From Corylus avellana (Eukaryota; Streptophyta; Magnoliopsida; Fagales; Betulaceae), in NCBI RefSeq assembly GCF_901000735.1, contig NC_081544.1, positions 9,735,608 through 9,799,607 on the forward strand: 64,000 bases of DNA. Reading direction: 5' to 3'. Shown here piece by piece: positions 54,980 to 64,000 of the stretch. Below the pieces are notes generated by a model. That model saw nothing but the letters and a program-made list of their open reading frames with translations. It was not told the DNA's origin and made no database searches. Both the position numbers and the translations under genes were made by a program. Position 1 is the first letter of the stretch, and each line of letters opens with the position of its first letter.

Positions 54980-57916
54980 TAGAACAGTTTTCTGGTATCA
55001 AATGTTGGACCAATTCATATTTGCACAATTCTTATTGAGACAAGAGTTATTATAATAAATGATAAATTAATTTTATTGTTGTTAATGTAAAAGTATAAAA
55101 GATTAGTAAGGTTCATAGTCTTTATCTATAAATAAGACTATTGTACACAATAAAAAATATAAGGAAAAATTGTAACTATGAAAAGGTTTTAATGTATAGA
55201 CGTAGGCAATAGCCGAACCAAGTTAATTCTATGAGTCTTTTTCTTGTTTTTATTTCTATTCTCTAAATTATAAGTTCTAATATTCCCGACAATATATTTG
55301 GTGTTGAAATATGCAACTAAACTTTCCCCTGTTTCAATTTAATGTAGTTTTTCGCCTCAAATGGCTTTCCCTGCCCGACTCTCCAAAATCCATCTGATCA
55401 CTTTCTCAAAACCATAAACAAGGATTTTGAAAAGGTAAGTGAAATTTCAGAAAATTTTCAGTCTTACTGAAGTTCTTGTCATAAATCTAAGAAATTATTG
55501 TTTTGTTCTTTCAATTATATGCAGGATCTTGAGCAAGGTTTAGGTGGAAGAACACCCACAGAGGAAGCAATTGACACTCTTACAAAGTCATACAAATCAT
55601 CTGAGGCGTACCAGGAAGTTCGAAGACAAGTAGCAGAAATATGTAAACAAGTAATGAAGCAGGCAATTAATCTCATGGTTTAATTTCCTTTTTCCAAAGA
55701 AAAAAAAAGAGAAAATGAAGACTGAAATTGACATCTCTGTTTCAGGATTGTGGAGCAGAGGAGAAGAAGAAGAGAAGGCACGCAGGGTTTATTACTCAGT
55801 GTGTGGTTCTTACGAGAAGGTCTTTTGTGAACATGTATCGTGATCTGGGCTACTACTGGCTGCGCATGGCTATCTATGTCACATTGTCTTTTGGCCTAGC
55901 CACCATTTTTTACGATCTTGGTTCTTCATATGGATCAATTCAGGTGATTTACTAATCGGTACAAAAGTTTAAGATAATAGGAAAGAGTAAATATAATCGA
56001 TATTTTAATAGCATGATTGGAATTGCATTGAGTAATAGGGCTTTTAAAGTTCTGAAAAAAAAAAATTAATTAATTTTAAGCTTTTCTCAATAGTGCGTTT
56101 TGACTATTTTTAGAAGCAGTGTGTTTGGACTTATTTAGTTATTAAAATTTTTATCAAACATTTTAGCTTTTTGTTTGGCACAACTTTATAAGTATTAAAA
56201 ATATTTTTTACCGTAGCTAGCGTAGCCCTAAAGAGGGTCTAACAGTCCCTCACATTTGAGGGCATTGTGTATTCATAGACAAAAAAAAATGCAATTTTAA
56301 ACTAAATCGGAAAAAATTGATTATTTGAAATTGCATTTTTTACAAATTGCGATCAAATCGCAGTTGATGATTTTTTTTTTGTTTTTGAAAACGCACAATT
56401 TTAAAAGCTAAACTGAGATTTTAAAGCCAAATTGCAATTTTGTCAAATACTTAACTGTGTTTTTAAAAATCACGTTTTCAAATTGTACTTTTTAAAATTA
56501 CAATCCTAAACAGACCCTAAGTGACGCCACCCAACACATAGAATATGTAATTGAAATTGATAGGAAAGAATAAACTTATTTATTTAAGCAATACTTTGGT
56601 TGAAGTTTCATTATTTACAAATTAGGATCACTTGAAAAGCTAAATTAATTACCTGCCAAAAAAAAAAACAAAAAGAAAAGCTAAATTAATTATTATACTT
56701 TTTTGAATTTTTCAGGCAAGAGGTTCACTGCTCATGTTTATAGCTTCGTTCCTAACTTTCATGACCATCGGTGGATTCCCTTCTTTTGTAGAGGAAATGA
56801 AGGTTTGTTGTGTTTTAGCATTGTTGAACTATTAATCAATTTTAAAGCAGGGAAAGCTTCACTTATAATATGAAGTGTCAAGAGTTTTACCATCCTAATT
56901 TCGAATTATCAAAATTTGTAATATTGGTATTTCAAGTTTCAGTCGTCTTTTATTTCATCATTTCGTTAGAATTTTCTGTAAAATCCTACTTTAGTGTCCC
57001 ACGGCCTTGCCATCAGAAAATTTTAATCTTTTAAAAGTTTTACACAGGTATTTGTTAACCCTAAACTCTAAAAAGTAAGGATAAAATTAAAAGCGGCTAA
57101 AAACTATGGGATACAAACATTGAAAATTTTGATAATTCGAAATTATAATTGCAAAACACTTAACACTTTACCCAACAAGTAAAGTTTCCCCTAAATTTTA
57201 CTTGCATATCATTTTATTTTGTGCAGGTATTTGGACGAGAAAGATTAAATGGGCATTATGGGACAAGTGCATTTGTAATCGGCAACACATTTTCTTCTGT
57301 TCCATACTTGTTACTGATTTCATTGATTCCCGGAGCAATTGCTTATTACCTTCCCGGACTTCAGAAAGGAGCTGAACACTTCATATACTTTGCTTGCGTG
57401 CTGTTTGCTTGCATGATGCTGGTGGAGAGCCTGATGATGATTGTTGCAAGCATCGTGCCTAATTTCCTCATGGGTATAATAACCGGCGCCGGAATTCAAG
57501 GGCTCATGATTTTAGCCGGCGGATTCTTCCGATTCCGAAATGATATTCCCAAGCCATTTTGGAGATATCCGTTCTACTACATTGCTTTCCACAAGTACGC
57601 CTACCAAGGGCTGTTCAAGAACGAGTTTGAAGGGCTAACTTTTCCGGGCAATCCCGCCGGAGGGCCACGCACGGTCACCGGTGAACAGATTTTGAGCGAC
57701 ACGTGGCAAATGGAAAGGGATTACTCAAAGTGGGTGGATCTTGGTGTGTTGTTAGGGATGGTAGTTTTGTATCGAATTTTGTTTTTGGTTTTCATTAAGA
57801 TGAGTGAAAAGATTAAGCCTGTTTTAAGAGCTTTGGTGTCGGCGAGGACTCCCAAGCAAACTGCAACGGTCATGATCAATCCCTCTGCTACACCTTTACA
57901 TGGGGAGAATCTGTAG
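53074..57916 (+). CDS. ABC transporter G family half-transporter (ABCG11/WBC11-like clade)
   Basis: Plasma-membrane half-transporter: an ATP-binding domain then six membrane spans, working as a dimer. Relatives export cuticular lipids, suberin precursors or volatiles; the substrate here is not deducible. Exons read from splice sites: 53074-53398, 53854-53933, 54444-54914, 55348-55434, 55525-55650, 55746-55943, 56716-56802, 57227-57916. Sum 2064 nt, 687 aa, normal for the family, frame open throughout. Walker [10 protein letters not shown] (residues 94-102), Q-loop Q140, signature ISGGQKR (200-206), Walker B LLFLDE (220-225), D-loop SGLDSA, H-loop H260, NPSDHFL (306-312). Membrane spans start near residue 399; [10 protein letters not shown] and [11 protein letters not shown] are typical of the clade. 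The start is the first in-frame ATG after upstream non-coding sequence. Intron 3 uses a GC donor. Confidence 0.95.
54915..54920 (+). other. Non-canonical GC splice donor of ABCG intron 3
   Basis: Exon 3 ends ...AATGAG and the intron starts GCAAGT. The next exon begins TTTTTCGCC after TAG (55347), keeping the frame and the conserved [10 protein letters not shown] sequence. AG|GCAAGT is the consensus for the minor GC-AG class of plant introns. No nearby GT donor keeps the conserved protein. Confidence 0.85.
54937..54976. repeat. (TA)n microsatellite in ABCG intron 3
   Basis: About 19 TA units shortly after the GC donor. Confidence 0.95.
55980..56530. repeat. MITE-like sequence in ABCG intron 6
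   Basis: Non-coding, with repeated CAATTTT/AAAATTG blocks and an AACAGACCCTAAG right edge of the kind seen at plant MITE ends. Boundaries and target duplication were not found. Confidence 0.35.
56850..57190. mobile_element. MULE-type MITE in ABCG intron 7
   Basis: The left end GGGAAAGCTTCACTT pairs with the right end, GGGAAACTTTACTTG on the minus strand. Both arms carry TTTCGAATTATCAAAATTT. Related to 38830-39197. Target duplication not clear. It fills most of intron 7 and leaves splice sites at 56803 and 57226 intact. Confidence 0.65.
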
Positions 57917-58261
57917 AAGAACAATGTTGCAAGTGTAATATCAGAAAATAATGAGTAAATTATGAAATGAGTTTACTTTTATTTCTTAAGTAAATTGGCT
58001 ATATTTGGAATGTGTTTGTTAAACTCTTTTTCTCCTCGACAACGTAGCGGGTGTGGATTGATGTAAAAAAATGTAAGAATATTTAATATAAAATAGTAAA
58101 AAAGTGGTAAGGAAAAGTAAAAAACAAAAATGTTTTTGTAATGATTTTTTAAATTAAAATAATAATAAAAAGTAAGAATGTTTTAATGTTAATTTTTTTA
58201 TTTTTTTCAAAAAAAGTCAAATAATGTTGAGAGGAGGAGGACGGATTTAACAAACGGTACC
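57917..58261. other. 3' flank of the ABCG gene
   Basis: AT-rich. Probable 3' UTR with AATAATGAGTAAA-like A-rich signals near 57945, but no certain polyadenylation site. Nothing else recognised. Confidence 0.35.
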
Positions 58262-58446
58262 TTGATACAAATGCCACATAGATCCCCTTATCCTCGGATT
58301 CTCTTGCTGTATATGAAGATGAGGCAGGGGATATTGAATTCTATTGTGGTGCTTGTGAGGAAGAAATTGAAGATCCATTCTTACCATTTATTATTGCAAG
58401 GACTATGGTTTTGTGGCTGAAATTTCTTGCGTCATCTCGGAGGTAA
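58262..58446 (+). pseudogene. DC1 (Cys/His-rich C1-like) domain fragment
   Basis: Frame 1 gives YEDEAGDIEFYCGACEEE. A shifted frame then gives YYCKDYGFVAEISCVISE. Together these resemble a plant DC1 zinc-binding domain (CX2C, then YYCxxCxFVAHxxC), with one cysteine replaced by tyrosine and a frameshift in the middle near 58390. No start codon or further domains are seen. A remnant, not a working gene. Confidence 0.5.
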
Positions 58447-59513
58447 TTGCTCATATATCAAATCCAGATAATTACTTTGTGAACATACATTGAAGTTGCT
58501 AAATTAACACTAAATATAATCTACTACAGACTAGCTAGTTTAAGACACAAATTCTATCTTCTTCTGTCTTTCTCAAAATATCTGTGCTGGTTTGGTTTCG
58601 TTCGGTACAAAACGCAACCAAAATCCAAAGGTTTTTATGTGCTCCATTGTTCTTGGAGAAGTGTTTGATATTACCCAATGTATACCAATTTTATAAGAAT
58701 TAGTGGGGACAAATAAATTCTTAAGTGAAACGACTATGTAATATTGTAACACACCTTAAGAATATTTAATTTTCTGTTTCAGATTTATGCACTAACATAT
58801 TTTTAACCACCTGAATATGCCACCGAGATAAAACTCCAGAAATTACTTGATTCAGAAGATTTTTCAAAGTGACGGATGGTTTGTTGAATAAGTATAACCT
58901 AAAAAGGATTAATAAGAAAAATATTGCTTTAAAGATATTATTCAAATTATCAAATAAGTCATGTCAAAACGTCACCGACAATGGCTTGCTATTCTTTTTA
59001 TTATTTTTTTTTTAATAAGCATCTTACGATTTATCGAAAATATTGAGCAACCAAATTAATTATTGAATAAATTTTGTATTTCCTTAACTAAACTCGTCTT
59101 TCGTTTGGTAGGTAAATGAAAGAATTATATGATTCATATTTCATATACATGAGTAGCATTTTCCCTTTTCACAAATACAGGTTTGTGTCATTTCACTTCA
59201 TGTGGGCTGGTTGGTGCTCACGTTTGGTTTAAAAAATTTAGGTAAAATCATCCCTCCAAATTGGATTTGAAATCTATATAAACTAACATAAAAAATGTGT
59301 TTTTTACCTATATTTTTAATAAGATCATGCAATTTTTATATGAATTTTTTTAAAATGTATGTGAGAATCATATATATTCTAGGAACATATATATATATGT
59401 CAATGTAATATACTTGATTGAAGGAATTTTCTCTGACCTAATTTTGAGAAAACTTTATCCATAAATTTATATATCAAAGGCTTTCATTAATTAGCGAACA
59501 TTTTACAATTGGT
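58447..59513. other. Intergenic or decayed intron, nothing recognised
   Basis: AT-rich sequence without coding similarity or clear repeats. Confidence 0.4.
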
Positions 59514-59522
59514 TTAGGCTCT

Positions 59523-59756
59523 TAACTCGGTCTATAGTTGGTTTGTTGGTAATATCATCAGAAAATATGGAGATGTAGAGTTGAGGAATCCCCTAGGACA
59601 GTTTGGTCAGGTGATTTACCAAGGACGTGGCAAAAGAGATGTGCAAAACAAAGATAAACAACTCAAGCCGACATTAACCTCGGATGAAGTTTTACGTACT
59701 TTGAGTGAAGAAGAGCATAGGGAAGGGGATCTCATAGCCGATAGAATAAAGTAAAC
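59523..59756 (+). pseudogene. Open segment, possibly the last exon of the DC1-type remnant
   Basis: An open frame of about 77 codons without its own ATG. It begins after an in-frame stop at 59523 and runs through SVYSWFVGNIIRKYG, QVIYQGRGKRDVQNK and LTSDEVLRTLSEEEHREG to TAA near 59756. The tail pattern (a T-L-x-x-L/I-L-x-x-L-S-E-E-E helix) resembles C termini of some plant DC1 proteins, and the position after the DC1 fragment supports that, but the assignment is weak. Confidence 0.3.
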
Positions 59757-59879
59757 AACTACCGCTTAAATGATAGAACCTTATGAGGATCTGGATCCCC
59801 TGGAATTAGAAGATCTTAGCCTTTCATTTTATTTAAAGGTTCAAAATGTGCCACGTGGCTAAAACTACTTTCCTCCCAA

Positions 59880-59968
59880 ATCCACTGTTTTTAGATACCA
59901 AAAGACTTTCCCTCCCAAAACCCACTTGTTTTTAGATACCAAAAGACTTTCCCTCCCAAAACTCACTT
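59880..59968. repeat. 45-bp tandem duplication
   Basis: The unit TTTTTAGATACCAAAAGACT plus about 25 further bases occurs twice in a row. A second small duplication (TTCCTCTGCATCTAAGGCTT) lies at about 60036-60100. Confidence 0.85.
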
Positions 59969-60284
59969 CTTCATCTCGTCTGAAAAAAAAAATAAAAAAA
60001 TCCCAGCTTTACCCTTCTTCCTCTTCTTCAAGCTGCTTCCTCTGCATCTAAGGCTTCTTCTTCCTCACATCTAGACATTTCTTCCTCTGCATCTAAGGCT
60101 TCTTTTCTTTCGGAGAGGATTAACATTGATTATGTACCTGTTCTGGAAAAAGTAGAACATGTAGAGAAAATCAATTTCTTCCTTTTCTGGAGAACGCCAA
60201 AGCATCTGCAAAATAACTTCTGAGAAAAATCTAGCTTCTTTGAGGGCGTTAAGGTTTCTAAAAAAAAAGGTACTTGGTCTATGG

Positions 60285-60542
60285 TATTTCCGTGAGTGTA
60301 TTTGTTCAGGAATGTACCATTTACTATTACTCTGCAGTTGTGATACTGGCCTGGGATAGATATTGAGAATTTTTTTTTTTTTTTTTTTTTTGGAATCATA
60401 GATATTGAGAAATTAGATTAAATGCAAGTTGGTGAGTGTATTTGTTAGGAAATGTACCATTTACTATTACTATGCAGTTGTGATATGTGGCCTGAGGGCC
60501 TCTAATACATATTGAGAAATTAGATTAAATGCAAGTTAGTTG
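60285..60542. repeat. Tandem duplication of about 140 bp upstream of the FAR1-related pseudogene
   Basis: GTGAGTGTATTTGTT...TGCAGTTGTGATA...ATTGAGAAATTAGATTAAA appears at 60290-60435 and again at 60432-60540, with a T run (60369-60391) only in the first copy. Confidence 0.8.
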
Positions 60543-60912
60543 GCAAAAGTCAGATTGGTGCATGAGCTTTTAGGTTTCGTTGAGATGAGTTTTAGTGAAT
60601 ACATGATTTTAATGTTTCTTTTGTATTAGGGTCTTTACATCAGGATAACTTTCTTATTTCATCTTTTAGCTGCATTTTAGTTTTATGTTCACAGTATGTT
60701 TTAATGTTGTTAATGGTGCAAGGGTATTTTTTCTTATACATTGTTAGTTTTATTTATGGTGGTATATGTCACCATCTTTCTATGTAAAGTTTTTATGTTG
60801 TTCTTCCAAGATCACACTCAATGTTATGTTGGCATATTTTGAGTTTTATTTAATTTTTGTGAATGACAGCAATATACCTTTATACCAAAAAACAAACAAA
60901 CAATAAAAAAAG

Positions 60913-63728
60913 ATGGATGGCATCGTGGATGATTCCTCTCAAAATGTGAATACCCAGATAGATTGGACACCTCAAGTTAGTATGGAATTTAATACTCTAG
61001 AGGATGCATGGAATCATTGGGGAAATTATGGAAAGCAAATGAGTTATCGTGTAAGGAAAGGTTTTCTAAATAAAAGTAAGCTAGATGGAAAAGTAACAAC
61101 AAGGGGATTTACTTGTTGTAAGGCAGGTGTTCGAGGAATAGACAAGCGAAATCATCTTTACACTCGTCATCGAGATGAAGTAAGGACTAATTGTCCTGTA
61201 CGATTGCATGTTTCATTAGTACGAGAGACTGGAAAGTATAAGGTTTATGATTTTGTAGTTGAATATAATCATATTTTGCATCTTGAAGAAACTGCTTATA
61301 TGATGAGGTCGCATCGTAAAATGTTAGAAGTTCAAGCATTTGAAATTGACCTTGCATGTGCTTCTGGAATTTCTCCTAAGGCAACACATGCACTGATGAG
61401 TATAGAGGCTGGTGGGAGGGCAAATCTTGGATATACTGAGCTTGATCAAAAAAACTATCTTCAGACAAGACGGCAAAGGAACTTGATATATGGTGAAGCA
61501 AATTGCTTATTGAGGTATTTTCAGGAACAAATTAATAAAAATCCATCATTTTGTTATGCAGTTCAATTAGATGCTGAAGAAAAAATCACTAACATTTTTT
61601 GGGCTAATGCAAGAATGATCGCTGACTATGTCTATTTTGGTGACATGATGACCTTTGATACTACATTTGGCACTAATAAAGAATTGAGGCCTCTAGCTAT
61701 TTTTACGGTTTTAATCACCATAGAGGGGTTGTGATTTTCGGGGCTGCACTTCTTTATGATGAAACAATAGGGTCATTTAAATGGCTTTTTGAAAATTTCT
61801 TAGATGCCATTGCGGGTAAAAAGCCTCGATCAATCTTTACTGATCAAGATGTTGCAATGGCAAAGGCATTAAGTGAGGTGATGCCAGAAACCTATCATGG
61901 ATTATGTACTTGGCACATCATGCAAAATGGCATTACGCATTTGGGGAATTTGATGAAAGATGATTCTCATTTTCTATGAGACTTTAAATCTTGTATGTTT
62001 GAGCATGACGATGAGTCTGAATTTGAAGAAGATTAGGACAAAATGATTGAGAAGTATAATGTTGGGTCAATTAGTTGGTTGGACTGTATATACAAATTAA
62101 AGACAAAATGGGCTAGGTCTCACATGAAGAATGCCTTTACTTTAGGTGTGCGAAGTACTCAACTCAGTGAAAGCATAAATAGTGATTTGAAAGCTTACTT
62201 AAAATCATATTTGAGTATGATGGAATTTTTTCAACATTTTGAGCGGGTGGTAGAGCAAAAGCGACATAAGGAATTGGAGGCTGAATTTCATGCTAAAGAA
62301 AAATTGCCTACATTAGGATTGAAGAATTCCCCAATGTTGAAGCAGGCATCACATACATATATTCCTGTGATATTTAAAAAATTTCATAATGAGTATGACT
62401 ATGCATCAGCAACAGTAATTAAACATCGCAATGATAGCCAATTAGTGCATGAATATGTTGTTGGTATTTTTGCTGAAACTAGAGAGTATAAAGTATTATG
62501 CGACCATGTTAATAAGATAATTTCATGTAGTTGCAGAAAGTTCGAAACATTTGGGATTTTGTGTTGCCATGCTTTGAAGATTTTTGACTTGCTTGATATA
62601 AAGATGATTCCTAGTACATACATTTTGAAGAGGTGGACAAGAGAAGCAAAGAGTGAATACATCTTAAATACTACGACGATGAATATGGAAAATGGTGTGA
62701 ATTTAAATGTTACACAAAGATATAGAAGATTGTGTCCAATGCTAGTGGGATTAGCCACCGAAGCAGCTGATAATGAAGATGCATATGCTTTTGTAGAGAA
62801 GATGGTAAAAGAAATGTAAAAGCAAGTTCAAAAAATTAAAAATGTTTCACGTGTTAGTCTTGATAATGAAGCTCAATTATCATTGTCAGATGACAATGAA
62901 ATTGCAAATCATACCCAATCTATTGAGAAATTACTTGAAACGGTCAAAGGGATCAAGAAGAAAGAAGGTCAGAAGGGAGGAAAAAGATTCAGAGGTTGAA
63001 TTGAGAAGCAATCAAGGAAGAAAACAAAAATTACAGAAAAGGATAATATTGGAAAAAAGTCATCTCATGTAAAATTCTAGCTCTATAAATTTGCGTTCAT
63101 CTCAACTTATTATATATAATATGATTCGATTAATTAAAATTTCTTCTTATTGACAGGAAATTAATTGCTCACTCAACATTCAGGATGTCAACTCTAACTC
63201 ACATGTAGAAAGTCATTCCCATCAGGTAAGCATTATTTGAGTTCATAGTAAAATCATTTTACAAATGTATGATATGTCTAAATGCATTATTTGTTTGTGG
63301 CTTTTCTTAATAAAATTTTATTTTGTTTTATAATATAGCACATTGATCAAGTGCCTTATTTGGTACCAAGGACAACATTTGAAGAATCATTTCAGCATAG
63401 ATGTGGAATCAATCTCATTGAATTTCCACCGGTAACATTTCACCATTTTACTCTTTCAAGAAGAAAAAAATGTGTTTTTGTGATTGTTGTGATTATATGG
63501 GGACCATTTGATAACAATTTGTTGTGATTATATAGGGACCATTTGATAACAGACCATTTAATAATGCATATACTAATCAGGTAAAAAAACATTTCATTTA
63601 TGCTTGAAAACAATAATGCATATCATATTAGGCTAACTAGTTTAATGACAATGTTTTGTTAGGGAACTAATGGGTTCAATTTTATGGCATCTCTTGCTGT
63701 AGCACAAATGCAAATATGGGCTTCATAA
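60913..63728 (+). pseudogene. FAR1-related sequence (FRS/FHY3 family, MULE-derived), decayed
   Basis: FAR1/FHY3 proteins are nuclear transcription factors derived from Mutator-like transposases. Seen here: an N-terminal FAR1 DNA-binding domain (about residues 25-125, with YRVRKGFLNKSK and TRHRDEVRTNCPVRLHV), a MULE transposase-like core (DTTFGTNKELRPL, then IFGAALLYDETIGSFKWLF, IFTDQDVAMAKA, HGLCTWHIMQN) and a SWIM zinc finger (CSCRKFETFGILCCHAL). Apparent exons: 60913-63068, 63157-63225, 63339-63431, 63536-63580, 63663-63728, with clean GT-AG borders. A frameshift near 61706 and in-frame stops at 61977, 62034, 62817 and 62998 break the long exon. An old FAR1-type MULE without visible termini is the alternative. 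Confidence 0.87.
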
Positions 63729-64000
63729 ATTTTCATGGTACATAACAAACTTACTATTGGATATAAATTTGTCAATATTTTCTTATTGATTTGAAAAATT
63801 AACTTTAGTTTTGAAACATGTTCAGGACATTGAATTCTCTATTGCCACTTGGAAATATTAATTAGGTCGCTGTGGTGGTGCGAGCTTGGATGGTGGTTTT
63901 TTGTTGTTCCGAAGGCAACCAGATTTGGTTTGAGGAAAAAAAAAAAAAGATTTGTTTTGGGACTATGTGTTTTGATTTTTGAGAAATGTTGCATTCCTCA
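63729..64000. other. 3' flank, nothing recognised
   Basis: No coding similarity. An A run at 63935-63948. Confidence 0.4.

Overview
The window is a repeat-dominated stretch of a flowering-plant nuclear genome, probably a eudicot. The evidence is two plant gene families at the right end (a spliced ABCG half-transporter and a FAR1-related gene), plant transposon lineages (Athila-type Gypsy, Copia, CACTA, hAT, MULE-type MITEs, tRNA-derived SINEs, LINE remnants), GT-AG introns and AT-rich intergenic DNA. Only one gene looks intact: the ABCG transporter at 53074-57916 (+), 8 exons, 687 aa predicted. A decayed FAR1-related gene (60913-63728) and a remnant possibly from a DC1-domain gene (58262-59756) follow it.

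Layout. (1) 1-14340: a decayed Copia element (608-14340) split by an 11.46-kb Athila-like Gypsy element on the minus strand (1989-13450), with 5-bp target duplications GGTAT. (2) 15331-31645: an hAT element with 8-bp duplications ATCCCATT, split near its right end by a CACTA element (17666-31403, 3-bp duplications CGC). The CACTA transposase gene is itself split by an Athila-like solo LTR (22982-24533). (3) 31646-39400: LINE fragments, older duplications, a long foldback element and MITEs. Two 100-N gaps (30270-30369, 36390-36489) are each flanked by near-identical sequence, which looks like unmerged contig overlaps. (4) 39421-49453: a tandem duplication of about 4.5 kb whose two units carry different later insertions. 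Both units hold an unusual chain of about 210-bp LTRs joined by internal regions of alternating orientation. (5) 49454-53073: intergenic, with one SINE that has clear target duplications. (6) 53074-63728: ABCG gene, possible DC1 remnant, FAR1-related pseudogene.

The genes do not form a pathway. The structure records layered transposition: Copia then Athila; hAT then CACTA then solo LTR; tandem duplication then MITE, hAT and LTR insertions. I saw no CRISPR, operon-type or defence-type system. The most unusual signals are the alternating-orientation LTR chain, a perfect 90-bp inverted repeat at the hAT right end, and arrays of a GCGCTCGAGC motif in the Athila U3 and internal regions.
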